The notes under the pieces are model-generated. The model did not search any database, was not told where the DNA came from, and saw nothing but the letters and a program-made list of their open reading frames with translations. DNA of 64,000 nucleotides from positions 1 to 64,000 of the forward strand of contig VSDH01000007.1 of assembly GCA_008636105.1 (NCBI GenBank), given 5' to 3'. Positions 55,165 through 64,000 of this stretch are shown here, piece by piece. Within the stretch, counting starts at the first letter, position 1. Each line of letters begins with the position of its first letter. This stretch comes from Candidatus Scalindua sediminis (GTDB taxonomy: Bacteria; Planctomycetota; Brocadiia; Brocadiales; Scalinduaceae). The position numbers were made by a program, and so were the translations under genes.

Positions 55165-55452
55165 ATGGCAATTAGACCTTTAGATGATAGGGTTGTTGTT
55201 GAACCCCTGGAGGCAGAAGAAAAAACAGAAGGTGGAATTGTTTTACCTGACACTGCAAAAGAAAAACCTACAAAAGGAAAGGTAATTTCTGTAGGTGAAG
55301 GAAAACTTTTGGATAATGGCAGCAGAGCCAAAATTTTAGTAAAAAAGGGCGATCAAGTATTGTACGGCAAATATGCAGGATCAGAAATAACGGTTGGTGG
55401 AAAAGAATATCTTATTTTAAGAGAAAGTGATATATTGGCTAAAATTGAATAA
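55165..55452 (+). CDS. groES: Co-chaperonin GroES
   Basis: This 95-residue lid of the chaperonin has '[20 protein letters not shown]' (start) and a mobile loop '[14 protein letters not shown]'. It lies between the two groEL genes, 61 bp after groEL1 and 21 bp before groEL2, rather than first as in the common groES-groEL order. Confidence 0.97.
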   Translation: MAIRPLDDRVVVEPLEAEEKTEGGIVLPDTAKEKPTKGKVISVGEGKLLDNGSRAKILVKKGDQVLYGKYAGSEITVGGKEYLILRESDILAKIE

Positions 55453-55473
55453 TTAAGTTCAGGAGGTTTTATT

Positions 55474-57099
55474 ATGGCAGCAAAACAGCTTTTGTTTGAT
55501 GAAGAGGCAAGGCGTAGCATGAGAAGTGGGATAAAGAAATTAGCAGATGCTGTAAGGGTAACTATGGGTCCTACTGGCAGGAATCTGATCCTGGAAAAGA
55601 GTTTTGGTTCACCTACCGTTACAAAGGATGGTGTGACTGTAGCAAAAGAAGTAGAGTTAGGAGAACCCTTCGAAAATATGGGTGCAAAGATGGTTTGCGA
55701 AGTGGCTACTAAGACCAGTGATGTAGCTGGAGATGGTACAACGACCGCAACGATTCTGGCTGAAGCAATTTTTAATGAGGGTATAAAGAACGTTACCGCA
55801 GGTGCAAATCCCATGGCGTTAAAAAGGGGTATAGATAAGGCCGTAAAGGCAGTGGTTGAAGAAATGGAACGTTTAAGCAAAGAAGTCAAGGATAGATCAC
55901 AGATTGCCCAGGTCGGCACGATTTCAGCTAATAATGATTCTTCAATAGGAAATCTACTGGCAGATGCCATGGATAAAGTGGGTAAGGATGGCGTTATTAC
56001 GGTTGAAGAAGCTAAAAGTATTCAAACAACCTTAGATGTTGTTGAAGGAATGCAGTTTGACAAGGGATTTATCTCACCTTATTTTATAACAAACGCCCAA
56101 ACCATGGAAGTTGTCTTTGAAGACCCTTATATACTGATTCATGAAAAGAAAATTTCTAGTATGAAGGATATTCTTCCCCTTTTAGAGAAGATAGCAAGCA
56201 TTGGTAAACCCCTTTTAATCATCTCTGAGGAGATTGAGGGTGAGGCATTGGCTACGTTGGTCGTCAATAAATTACGAGGAGTTTTAAACTGTGCGGCTGT
56301 TAAGGCACCTGGTTTTGGTGACAGAAGAAAGGCCATGCTTGAAGACATCGCTATACTCACAGAAGGGCGCATGGTTTCAGAAGACATCGGGGTAAAATTA
56401 GAAACATTGGGACTTGAAGACCTTGGTCGAGCAAAACGAGTTACGATCGATAAAGATAATACTACAATAATTGAAGGAGCAGGAAAAAAGGCAGACATAA
56501 AGGGTAGAATTTCTCAAATCCGAAATCAAATTGAACAGAGTACATCTGATTATGATAAGGAGAAATTTCAGGAGAGACTTGCAAAACTTACAGGTGGTAT
56601 TGCAGTCATAAACGTAGGTGGTGCTACTGAAGCTGAGGTGAACGAAAGGAAGGCACTGGTTGAGGATGCCCTTCACGCTACAAGAGCAGCAGTAGAAGAA
56701 GGGATTATTCCAGGAGGCGGAGTTGCATTTATCAGGGTAATTCCAAAGATTGGAGAGATACGTAAGAAACTAAGGGGTGATGAAAAAGTAGGTGCTGATA
56801 TAATAGTAAAAGCCATTGAAGCTCCCTTAAGGCAGATTGCGTCTAACGCAGGTGAAGATGGGTCTGTAGTTGTAGAAGAGGTAAAAGAAAAAGGCACTAA
56901 TATAGGTTTTGATGCCAACACGTGTGAGTATGTAGATATGTTAGAAAAAGGGATAATTGATCCCACGAAAGTTGCACGTAGTGCTTTACAAAATGCAGCT
57001 AGCATAGCAGGATTAATGTTGACGACCGAAGTTATGGTTACAGAGTTAAAGGAAGGCGAGGATGAGGAAGAAGGCCCTGTTGCGGGAAGCGTATACTAA
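55474..57099 (+). CDS. groEL: Chaperonin GroEL, copy 2 (no Gly-Met tail)
   Basis: This 541-residue paralogue of copy 1 has the same ATP loop ('[15 protein letters not shown]') and signature ('[20 protein letters not shown]'). The end is acidic ('[17 protein letters not shown]') rather than GGM-rich, suggesting a changed cavity and substrate range. An AGGAGG site precedes ATG 55474. Followed by a strong terminator. Confidence 0.97.
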   Translation: MAAKQLLFDEEARRSMRSGIKKLADAVRVTMGPTGRNLILEKSFGSPTVTKDGVTVAKEVELGEPFENMGAKMVCEVATKTSDVAGDGTTTATILAEAIFNEGIKNVTAGANPMALKRGIDKAVKAVVEEMERLSKEVKDRSQIAQVGTISANNDSSIGNLLADAMDKVGKDGVITVEEAKSIQTTLDVVEGMQFDKGFISPYFITNAQTMEVVFEDPYILIHEKKISSMKDILPLLEKIASIGKPLLIISEEIEGEALATLVVNKLRGVLNCAAVKAPGFGDRRKAMLEDIAILTEGRMVSEDIGVKLETLGLEDLGRAKRVTIDKDNTTIIEGAGKKADIKGRISQIRNQIEQSTSDYDKEKFQERLAKLTGGIAVINVGGATEAEVNERKALVEDALHATRAAVEEGIIPGGGVAFIRVIPKIGEIRKKLRGDEKVGADIIVKAIEAPLRQIASNAGEDGSVVVEEVKEKGTNIGFDANTCEYVDMLEKGIIDPTKVARSALQNAASIAGLMLTTEVMVTELKEGEDEEEGPVAGSVY

Positions 57100-57130
57100 T
57101 TAACGTCTGGGATTTAAATAATATGTTTTG

Positions 57131-57166
57131 AAAAAGGCCACATATAAAATGTGGCCTTTTTATTTT
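57131..57166 (+). terminator. Terminator after groEL2
   Basis: AAAAAGGCCACAT (57131-57143) pairs with ATGTGGCCTTTTT, ending in a T-run. It works in both directions and closes the groEL1-groES-groEL2 operon. Confidence 0.9.
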
Positions 57167-57365
57167 GGTACGGTAAAAAACACGATCTTGTTAGTAACAA
57201 AACATGCTTGACATTTTGCATATTGCCTGTGTATATTATTAGAAAGAATATTTCATAGTTTTAAGTTCTTGTATATTTTAGGGTTATATAGTTCTGGAAG
57301 TGATTTAGATTAATGTTGAATATATAATAAATTTTAAACGTCATGCTTAGCTTGAGTATAAATAT

Positions 57366-58484
57366 ATGCGCAAAGAAGATTATTATAATGTTCTTGGAGT
57401 TAAAAAAAATGCTGGTCAAGAGGATATAAAACGTGCTTACAGAAAAATGGCTATAAAATATCATCCGGATAAAAATCCTGGCGACAAAAAAGCAGAAGAT
57501 ATGTTTAAAGGAGCAGCCGAGGCATATGAGGTTCTTAGTGATCAGGAAAAAAGAAGAAGGTACGATCACTTTGGTCACGAAGGATTAAGGGGAGTAGAAA
57601 CCAGAGGGTTTGGTAATTATGATGATATATTCGATGCATTCGGTGACATCTTTGGTGGGGGTAGCATATTTGAAGAATTTTTTGGTGGTATAACCCGGGC
57701 AAGAGCGGGCCGTCGTGGTGCAAGTCTAAGATGTGATATTGTCTTGGATTTTAGTGAGGTTGCTACTCGTGTAGAGAAAGTAATAGAAATTACCAAGAAA
57801 AATCTTTGTGAAGAGTGCGGGGGTACAGGAGCAAGAAAAGGAACATCACCAGTAACCTGCCCATATTGCAGGGGTAAAGGGGAGGTGCATCAAAAGCAGG
57901 GTTTTTTTACGTTAAGGACTACATGCCCAAGATGTCAGGGTAAGGGGAAAATTATAGAAACTCCCTGCCATAGATGTAGGGGGAATGGCGTGTATCCAAA
58001 AAAATCTGAAATTAAGGTTCAGATACCTGCTGGCATTGAAGATGGAACCAGGCTGCGTGTAGTAGGACAGGGTGAACCTGGGGAAAACGGTGCACCTTCA
58101 GGAGATTTATATTGTGATATACTTATAAGACCACATCCTATTTTTAAAAGACAGGATTATGACGTAATTTGTGATTTTCCTATTACGTTTTCTCAGGCAG
58201 CATTGGGGAGTGAAATTGATGTACCTACAATTTCAGGGAAGTTTGTAAAGGTTAAGGTTCCTTGTGGAATACAAAATGGAGATATCCTTCCAGTTAAGGG
58301 AGAGGGATTTCCGCATGTTCGTGGCTATGGGAAGGGAAATTTGTTAGTGCATATTATAGTTGAGATTCCCGCTAAATTAACGCCTAGACAGGAACAATTA
58401 TTAAGAGAGTTTGCAGAACTGGAACATAAAAATGTAACACCTAAACGAAAAAGTTTTTTTCGAAAGGTAAAGGAACTTTTGTGA
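57366..58484 (+). CDS. dnaJ: DnaJ co-chaperone
   Basis: This 372-residue protein has a J domain with HPD ('[16 protein letters not shown]'), a G/F-rich linker, four CxxCxGxG zinc repeats ([32 protein letters not shown]) and the client-binding C-terminus. It stimulates DnaK. dnaK itself is not in the window; grpE follows after 40 bp. Confidence 0.96.
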   Translation: MRKEDYYNVLGVKKNAGQEDIKRAYRKMAIKYHPDKNPGDKKAEDMFKGAAEAYEVLSDQEKRRRYDHFGHEGLRGVETRGFGNYDDIFDAFGDIFGGGSIFEEFFGGITRARAGRRGASLRCDIVLDFSEVATRVEKVIEITKKNLCEECGGTGARKGTSPVTCPYCRGKGEVHQKQGFFTLRTTCPRCQGKGKIIETPCHRCRGNGVYPKKSEIKVQIPAGIEDGTRLRVVGQGEPGENGAPSGDLYCDILIRPHPIFKRQDYDVICDFPITFSQAALGSEIDVPTISGKFVKVKVPCGIQNGDILPVKGEGFPHVRGYGKGNLLVHIIVEIPAKLTPRQEQLLREFAELEHKNVTPKRKSFFRKVKELL

Positions 58485-58524
58485 GTAATTCATTTCATTG
58501 AAGTAACGGGGGGAATTTGCTGAT

Positions 58525-59202
58525 ATGTCTGAAGTAAAAAATGACCAGAAAACAAAAGACACTAATGATGAACCCGTAAAAGAGGAAAAAAAGCAGGAAC
58601 CGAAGGTGCAGGATGAGTCAGAAGGTAAAGGGGAAGCGGGAATAAAAGACGCGGAATCTGGCATTGATGAAGAAGTAGTTTTAAAAAAAAGTGAGGTTGA
58701 TGAGTTAAGAAAAAAAGCAGAAGAGAGTGACTCCTTCCTGGATAAATTATTAAGAACCAGAGCGGAGTTATTGAATTACCAGAAGAGAATGCGTAAGGAA
58801 CACGAGTCAACTGCTCAATATGCGATTCAAGACCTTATACTTGACCTCTTACCGGAATTTGACAATTTTGAAAGAGCTGCAAAATTGGCCGAGAACTCAA
58901 AAGATATCAATAAATTTGTAGAGGGTGTAAAGTTAATAGAAGACCAATTGTTTAAAGTTTTAGAAAAACATGGGGTAAAAGCTATCGAGACGGTAGGAAA
59001 GCCATTTGATCCTAACCTTCATGAAGCTGTAGCTTGGGAGGAGGATAATGAACATTCCCATCATACAGTTATTGAGGAATTACAACGGGGTTTTCTTTTG
59101 AAAGAGCGTGTTGTCAGGCCTTCAAAAGTAAAAGTTTCCAAGAGAACCATTAATGAAAAGGAATCAGACGTAACTAAAGATGACAGCTCTGCGTCTGAAT
59201 AA
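58525..59202 (+). CDS. grpE: GrpE nucleotide exchange factor
   Basis: This 225-residue protein has an acidic, disordered N-terminus (about 70 residues), then a long coiled coil ('RTRAELLNYQKRMRKEHEST') and the beta-wing with 'GKPFDPNLHEAVAWEED' and 'GFLLKERVVRPSKVKV'. It releases ADP from DnaK. The start is ATG 58525, preceded by GGGGG; it is co-transcribed with dnaJ. Confidence 0.95.
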   Translation: MSEVKNDQKTKDTNDEPVKEEKKQEPKVQDESEGKGEAGIKDAESGIDEEVVLKKSEVDELRKKAEESDSFLDKLLRTRAELLNYQKRMRKEHESTAQYAIQDLILDLLPEFDNFERAAKLAENSKDINKFVEGVKLIEDQLFKVLEKHGVKAIETVGKPFDPNLHEAVAWEEDNEHSHHTVIEELQRGFLLKERVVRPSKVKVSKRTINEKESDVTKDDSSASE

Positions 59203-59228
59203 ATTTTGTTGGAAGGAAGAGAAGAAAT

Positions 59229-59507
59229 ATGCCGACTTACGATTATAAATGTAATGCATGCGATTATAAATTCGAGTTGTTTCAACCAATATCTGCCAGA
59301 CGTATTAGAAGATGTCCGGAATGTGGAAAACCAAAAGTGAAGCGACTTATTGGTGCGGGTAGTACGATTATTTTTAAAGGATCCGGTTTTTATCAGACCG
59401 ATTACCGAAGCGAAGAATATAAGTCGCGCTTAGAAGCAGAAAAGTCACCTGCCACTTCAGATAGCAAAAATAAGAAAACAGAAAAGAAGAAAAATGCCAA
59501 AGATTAA
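59229..59507 (+). CDS. FmdB-family zinc ribbon protein
   Basis: This 92-residue protein has 'MPTYDYKCNACDYKFELFQP' and 'RRCPECGKPKVKRLIG', the FmdB/CxxC regulatory-like zinc ribbon, with a Lys-rich tail. Function is not established; some relatives are called regulators. It is 27 bp after grpE and overlaps yacG by 14 bases. Confidence 0.9.
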   Translation: MPTYDYKCNACDYKFELFQPISARRIRRCPECGKPKVKRLIGAGSTIIFKGSGFYQTDYRSEEYKSRLEAEKSPATSDSKNKKTEKKKNAKD

Positions 59508-59664
59508 GTGCCGGAATTGTAAAAAAGAACTTATCTATGATTGTATAAGCGATATTCCTACATTTCCTTTTTGCTGTGAACGTTGCAAACTAATAGACTT
59601 GGGCTCATGGCTTGACGAGGAACGACGCATTGAAGAACCGATTACGGATGATAAGGCGGAATGA
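59494..59664 (+). CDS. yacG: DNA gyrase inhibitor YacG-like zinc protein
   Basis: A 56-residue frame has 'CRNCKKE' and 'FPFCCERCKLIDLGSWL', giving the two CxxC/CxxxC zinc pairs and the F-CS..C--IDLG-WL signature of YacG. It is short, so easy to miss. It overlaps the FmdB-like gene by 14 bases. In E. coli YacG binds GyrB. Confidence 0.88.
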   Translation: MPKIKCRNCKKELIYDCISDIPTFPFCCERCKLIDLGSWLDEERRIEEPITDDKAE

Positions 59665-59774
59665 TATAAAAATAAACAAGTCGCACAGCTTTTACTTGAC
59701 AAATTGGATGAGTTGTTATAATTAAAGCGCTTATTTCCATTTCTGACTTAAAAATTACAAGGAAGGAGTAAAAA

Positions 59775-61007
59775 ATGCAGGGAATTACACAGGACGTTCG
59801 TGATATACTGCGCGGATTTAAGATGACGGTTGATTTCAACAAGTTAATTTTTGCCTTTGTTGGAATTGTTTTTAGTATAATCTGGCTTTTAGTAGTTCTT
59901 GCCTTTCTCTCTGCTTTGGGATTAATTGACACTAGTCCGTTTGTAATAATCAATCATGTTTTGATTTCACCTCGTCTTGGTTTGTCCTATTTATTTAGTG
60001 CATTTTTATCTGTAATGGTAACTGTTGATTGGGCTGAGTATCTTGGTCTTGTTGTCTTGGTTGTGGGATTATTAGCAATCTGGTCTATTATTGGTGGTGC
60101 AATTACTCGCTTAGCGGCTTTAGAATTTGCAAGGGATGAAAAAATAGGTTTTAAAGAGGCACTTTCTTTTGCATCAAAAAAGTTTTGGTCATACTTCTGG
60201 TCACCGCTTACCCCCGCCTTAGGCGTATTATTCTTTGTTGCGTGTAATATTATCGGAGGACTTTTTGGTCAAATAAAATATATAGGTGAAATTGCCGTGG
60301 CAATCGGATTTCCTTTGGCTATTCTTTCAGGCTTCTTAATTATCTTTATAGGAATCATTGGTGTAATAGGGTTTTTTCTCATGTTTCCTACAATAAGTGC
60401 AGAGGGTTCAGATGCATTTGATGCAATGAGCAGGGCATATAGTTATGTAATTTCAAAACCTAAGCATTTTATATCATTATTCCTTGGCATAATAATTTGT
60501 GGAACTATTTTTGCTATTTTCGTAAGCCTTGCTGCCTGCCTTATTATGCAGACTTCTTTTTATACTGTTGGATTTGGTATGGGAGAAAAATTTGAATCTA
60601 TAAAAGCGGTTGTGGTAGGAGGTGCTTATGGCAAGGCTCAGATGGCATCACTTGGCCTTTTGTCAATGAAATTTACCGCTTTGATGCTTATGATATATAT
60701 AGTGTTAATTAAGGTAGCTGTTGGAAGTCTGGTAGTTGCATTTGCAGGTTCGGCCAGTACTATTGCGTATTTCCTCTTGAGAAAGGACGTTGATGGTACA
60801 GATATAAATGATGTATATATAGAGGAGAAAGAAGGGGAAGAGGAAAAAAGAGAGGAAGAAAAAGAAGAGACTAAGGTTGAGACAGAAAAAGTAGAAACAA
60901 AAGCTACAGAAGGGAAGCAAACGGCACCAGAGGAGAAACCAAAGGAGAAACCAAAGGAAAAACCTCCTGAAGAACCAGGTGAGTCCTCACCTGAGAAACA
61001 GACTTAA
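59775..61007 (+). CDS. Multi-pass membrane protein with acidic/Pro-rich tail
   Basis: This 410-residue protein has about six membrane helices in residues 20-325 and a conserved-looking centre ('FPTISAEGSDAFDAMSRAYS'). The last ~75 residues are E/K/P-rich low complexity ('EEKPKEKPKEKPPEEPGESS'), cytoplasmic. It resembles planctomycete membrane proteins of unknown function. GGAAGGAG precedes ATG 59775. It stands alone between yacG and der. Confidence 0.75.
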   Translation: MQGITQDVRDILRGFKMTVDFNKLIFAFVGIVFSIIWLLVVLAFLSALGLIDTSPFVIINHVLISPRLGLSYLFSAFLSVMVTVDWAEYLGLVVLVVGLLAIWSIIGGAITRLAALEFARDEKIGFKEALSFASKKFWSYFWSPLTPALGVLFFVACNIIGGLFGQIKYIGEIAVAIGFPLAILSGFLIIFIGIIGVIGFFLMFPTISAEGSDAFDAMSRAYSYVISKPKHFISLFLGIIICGTIFAIFVSLAACLIMQTSFYTVGFGMGEKFESIKAVVVGGAYGKAQMASLGLLSMKFTALMLMIYIVLIKVAVGSLVVAFAGSASTIAYFLLRKDVDGTDINDVYIEEKEGEEEKREEEKEETKVETEKVETKATEGKQTAPEEKPKEKPKEKPPEEPGESSPEKQT

Positions 61008-61132
61008 AAGGATAAAATGACTTGTCATTTAAAATAATTTTGACACCTTAACCATAGATTTTCACATAAGGCAATAAGCTATTTACCCAATTAATTATGG
61101 ATATATCATGGTTTAATATCTGAGCCTTAATA

Positions 61133-62467
61133 ATGTTCCTTCCCATCGTAGCCATTATAGGGAGACCAAATGTTGGTAAATCTTCCCTCCTGAACTGCTT
61201 AGCCAGGAAACGTATTTCAATTGTTGATCCCACGAGTGGTGTTACCAGAGACAGAATATCCATAGAAATTGAACATGAAGGAAGACTATTTGAGCTGATT
61301 GATACAGGCGGTTTAGGCTTAAAAGATGATGTGGAACTCGCTCATGAGATAGAGGTTCAAATAGAGATAGCACTCCAAAAAGCAAATCTAATTATCTTCG
61401 TTGTTGATGTTCGCAAAGGAATCACCCCGTTAGATGTAGAAGTAACAGAAAGGCTCCGAAAAATTAAAAAACCACTCCTTCTTGTTGTCAACAAGTGTGA
61501 CACACCAAAATTTGAGCTTCAGGCGGGTGAATTTTACAAGCTGGGGTTGGGAGAGCCACTACCGATTTCCGCGTTGGAAAGACACGGTAGATCAAATCTT
61601 TTGGATAAGATTGTTGCTACCCTTCCTGAAATAAGTGAAAAGCAAAAAACACTCAAGCCATTAATGAAGATTGCAATTGTTGGGAAAAGGAATGCCGGAA
61701 AGTCTACGCTTATAAATACGCTTGCTAATGAGGAAAGGGTTATTGTTAGTGAAATAGCTGGTACTACCAGGGATTCTGTTGATGTAAGATTTGAAATAGA
61801 GGGTAAGCCGTTTGTTGCAATTGATACAGCAGGGATAAGGAAGAAGAAGCAAATCCAAGGTTCTATAGAATTTTATGGCATGTCAAGGGTAGAAAGGTCT
61901 ATCCGTCGGGCCGATGTTGTACTTTTATTGATAGATGCGCCCAGAAAGATTTCTCAGGTTGACAAAAAAATTGGTGATTTTATTAAAACTCAATTTAAAC
62001 CCTGTATATTGGTTATCAATAAATGGGACCTTGCAGAAGGTGCTGAAGTTGACCAGTTTACGGACTATATTCAATCTCGATTGCCCGGACTGTACTTTGC
62101 TCCTTTATCATTCATAAGTGCATTAAATGGTGAAAATGTAATTGAGACCGTTGAACTGGCTCAGGAAATTTTTCAACAGGCGCATACGCGTGTATCGACA
62201 TCTGAACTTAACAAAGTTCTTGAACATGCCTTTGCTCTACATCATCCGAGAAAAAGAAAAAATAAAATTGCTAAAATGTATTATGCTACGCAGGTATCTG
62301 TCTGTCCACCAACATTCGTACTGTTTGTCAATCACAAATCTCTTTTCACTTCTGATTATGAAAGGTATTTATCTAATCAATTGCGAAAGGATCTACCCTT
62401 TCATGAGATACCATTAAGGTTTTACTTCAGACCTAAAAAAAGAGGGCAACTAATTGAGCATAAATAG
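61133..62467 (+). CDS. der: Double GTPase Der (EngA), ribosome assembly
   Basis: This 444-residue protein has two G domains, with P-loops 'GRPNVGKSSLLNCLAR' and 'GKRNAGKSTLINTLAN', and 'NKCD' and 'NKWD' base motifs. A KH-like C-terminus follows ('RFYFRPKKRGQLIEHK'). The protein acts on 50S subunit maturation. The second P-loop reads GKRNAGKS, slightly different from the usual GRPNVGKS. Confidence 0.96.
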   Translation: MFLPIVAIIGRPNVGKSSLLNCLARKRISIVDPTSGVTRDRISIEIEHEGRLFELIDTGGLGLKDDVELAHEIEVQIEIALQKANLIIFVVDVRKGITPLDVEVTERLRKIKKPLLLVVNKCDTPKFELQAGEFYKLGLGEPLPISALERHGRSNLLDKIVATLPEISEKQKTLKPLMKIAIVGKRNAGKSTLINTLANEERVIVSEIAGTTRDSVDVRFEIEGKPFVAIDTAGIRKKKQIQGSIEFYGMSRVERSIRRADVVLLLIDAPRKISQVDKKIGDFIKTQFKPCILVINKWDLAEGAEVDQFTDYIQSRLPGLYFAPLSFISALNGENVIETVELAQEIFQQAHTRVSTSELNKVLEHAFALHHPRKRKNKIAKMYYATQVSVCPPTFVLFVNHKSLFTSDYERYLSNQLRKDLPFHEIPLRFYFRPKKRGQLIEHK

Positions 62468-62894
62468 CCCCTTTTGTCTTTACTGTAGCGGAAGGCTTTA
62501 GCCTTCCATTATGCGGTAAGCCGTAGCCCCGAATGAAATGAGGGGGAAGCGAAGCAATCCAGTCTTTTGCCCTTGTGATATTGCTTCATCCGCCCCCACA
62601 GCTTGCTAGCGCAAGCTAGCAGTGGGGGCTGACTCCCAATAATTTCTATATCCTTTTCCTCCGTCTTTTTCTAAAGGGAAAATAGAGGGATTTAAAATGG
62701 GGAACTAAGTTTTTTATTCATAATTACGGTAACGTACCTGTCTGAATGACATAGTGCGAAGGGTTCAGGGTGATCCACCTTGGCAGTAGTGCAGGCCCGC
62801 ACGGTCATTCTGAGCGACTAACGGGAGTGAAGAATCTCCTACTTCAAAAAAAACAGTGTTTATCTGTGGAAATCTTCATACTAACAAATTAAAC
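62468..62894. repeat. Mosaic of dispersed palindromic repeats
   Basis: This gene-free stretch holds several structured pieces: GCGGAAGGCT/AGCCTTCC near 62487-62507, GCCCCCAC (62592-62599) pairing with GTGGGGGC (62622-62629) around two GCTAGC boxes, and a REP-like 'TCATTCTGAGCG...GAAGAATCTCC' around 62804-62841. It is related in part to the MITE at 13184. No ORF is supported. Confidence 0.65.
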
Positions 62895-63875
62895 ATGAAT
62901 AATGATATGTTAAAAGATAAGTTTGTTGGTTGCATGTTGGGTACCCATGTCGGTGATGCATTAGGAATGCCTGTAGAAGGGTATGATTATAAGACCATAG
63001 AAGCCAATTTTGGCGAATTAAGGCAAATGCTTGATGCAAGGTTGGGGGTGGGAACTTACACTGATGATACCGAAATGATGATAGGAATTGCTGAGTCAAT
63101 TATAGAATGTGAAGGATTCGATGGTGCGGACATGGCAGATAGATTTATTAATCTATACAATCCGGAAAGGGGTTATGGTCAGGGCACCGTAAATGCCCTT
63201 TCTCTGATAAAAAATGGTGTTGAATGGAACCTTGCTGGTGAGAGAGTATTTGGTGGAGGTTCCTACGGTAACGGTTCTTCTATGCGAATTGCCCCGATTG
63301 GTGCATTTTACTATGATGACCCTAATAAACTCCGTGAGGTAGCTTATGATTCAAGTAGTATTACGCATGCTCATACATTTGGTAAAGAGGGTGCAGCGTT
63401 GCAGGCGTCTGCTATTGCAAAGGCCATAAACTTGGACCCCTCGGAAGAACTGGATAAACAATCGTTTGTTTCGGATTTGATTATGTTTGTTTCAGACGAA
63501 GGAAAGATTTATAAGGCGAAGATGCAACATATAAAAGAGCTTTTAGGATGTATGCCCGATAAGGCCGAAGTAGTAAACAAATTAGGACATGATAGTAGTG
63601 CTCCCAATTCCGTACCAACGGCCATATATTCTTTTGTTTCTCATAGTCATGATTTTGAAGATTCAGTTGCTTACGCTGTTTCCCTTGGGGGTGATACCGA
63701 TACAATTGGCGCTATGACAGGCGCAATAAGCGGTGCCTATCACGGGAAAAGAGGCATCCCTGAGAGATGGTTAGATGTACTGGAAAATGGTGAAAGAGGT
63801 AGAGATTATATTGAAAGCCTGGCTGAAAAACTATGGGAAATAAAGATCAATATAAAGAACAAATCCCCCCTTTAA
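62895..63875 (+). CDS. ADP-ribosylglycohydrolase family protein
   Basis: This ~326-residue protein starts at ATG 62895 ('MNNDMLKDKFVGCML'; the longer frame from 62856 adds 13 residues). 'GDALGMPVEGYD', 'TYTDDTEMMI' and 'GGDTDTIGAMTGAISGAYHG' provide the binuclear metal site of the DraG/ARH family. It would remove ADP-ribose from proteins, DNA or small molecules. No ADP-ribosyltransferase is seen nearby. Confidence 0.9.
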   Translation: MNNDMLKDKFVGCMLGTHVGDALGMPVEGYDYKTIEANFGELRQMLDARLGVGTYTDDTEMMIGIAESIIECEGFDGADMADRFINLYNPERGYGQGTVNALSLIKNGVEWNLAGERVFGGGSYGNGSSMRIAPIGAFYYDDPNKLREVAYDSSSITHAHTFGKEGAALQASAIAKAINLDPSEELDKQSFVSDLIMFVSDEGKIYKAKMQHIKELLGCMPDKAEVVNKLGHDSSAPNSVPTAIYSFVSHSHDFEDSVAYAVSLGGDTDTIGAMTGAISGAYHGKRGIPERWLDVLENGERGRDYIESLAEKLWEIKINIKNKSPL

Positions 63876-63890
63876 AATCAGATCCGCACA

Positions 63891-63998
63891 TTATTTCAAA
63901 AATGCCTTCTGTTTCCAAAAGACATAACTACTCCCCAGTAGAGCGATAGCGATACTAAGATCCAATATGCCCACGCCGATTAAGAAGACGTAATTATT
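63891..63998 (-). CDS. C-terminus of a membrane protein (partial)
   Basis: The minus strand from the window edge reads 'NNYVFLIGVGILDLSIAIAL' then LGSSYVFWKQKAFLK and a stop at 63891. It is a hydrophobic helix with a basic end, as in the last helix of a membrane protein. The rest lies outside the window. No family is assigned. Confidence 0.45.
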   Translation of the reverse strand, partial: NNYVFLIGVGILDLSIAIALLGSSYVFWKQKAFLK

Positions 63999-64000
63999 GT

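Noticed and set aside
55353-55970. 205-residue minus-strand ORF over groES and groEL2
   Set aside because: Antisense shadow of highly conserved chaperonin codons; no recognisable domain.

Overview
The window looks like chromosome from an anammox planctomycete, probably a Scalindua- or Kuenenia-like 'Candidatus' lineage; this is inferred from content, not from any search. The DNA is AT-rich. The strongest clue is a six-gene cluster at 22.4-29.3 kb encoding a Rieske protein, a GltD-like NAD(P)-dependent flavoprotein, a split b6-type cytochrome b, a multihaem cytochrome c and a membrane-anchored octahaem HAO-like protein. From memory, that is the layout of an anammox bc-type complex. Two FNT-type nitrite/formate channels lie nearby, fitting nitrite-based metabolism.

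Layout. 1-0.53 kb: a truncated ISNCY-like transposase, followed by a perfect palindrome. 0.9-1.1 kb: a hemL remnant. 1.1-6.0 kb: F1 ATP synthase genes atpH-A-G-D-C with no F0 genes in view. 6.1-7.2 kb: rfbB. 7.2-12.3 kb: an accessory island between the convergent core genes rfbB and tsaB. It holds a DUF4234 protein, a PD-(D/E)XK nuclease, a NotI-like restriction-modification pair, and a zinc-ribbon plus DUF4145 pair. These units end in integron attC-like hairpins and are separated by repeated copies of the tsaB 3' end. 12.4-16.2 kb: tsaB, argH, lysA. 16.3-22.0 kb: a sirohaem-synthase remnant, the two FNT channels, then sirohaem synthase, a sulfite-reductase-like protein, DsrE, a JAMM protease and TusA, which read as a sulfur reduction and relay module. 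22.4-29.3 kb: the bc complex.

29.5-33.6 kb: geranylgeranyl-reductase-like flavoproteins, one of them a double-length fusion. 33.6-38.9 kb: two histidine kinase/receiver pairs. 38.9-45.2 kb (minus strand): an acyl-CoA mutase with isobutyryl-CoA-mutase-type specificity residues, its B12 subunit, dodecin, enoyl-CoA hydratase, ETF, a DUF2809 protein and a MOSC protein. 45.5-48.7 kb: a ferredoxin, a metallo-hydrolase, hslVU. 49.0-53.1 kb: two radical SAM proteins resembling LipS2 and LipS1 flanking a lipoate ligase, followed by a DsrE/F/H-like trio; this looks like a LipS-type lipoate assembly locus joined to a sulfur relay. 53.4-59.7 kb: groEL1-groES-groEL2, dnaJ, grpE, an FmdB zinc ribbon and yacG. 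59.8-64 kb: a membrane protein, der, an ADP-ribosylglycohydrolase and the end of a membrane protein.

The two most unusual systems are the integrase-less cassette array with duplicated tsaB ends (7.2-12.3 kb) and the LipS1/LipS2-ligase-DsrEFH cluster (49-53 kb). Mobile-element debris (hemL and sirohaem-synthase stubs, a MITE-like element, several GC-rich hairpin repeats) suggests a plastic genome.
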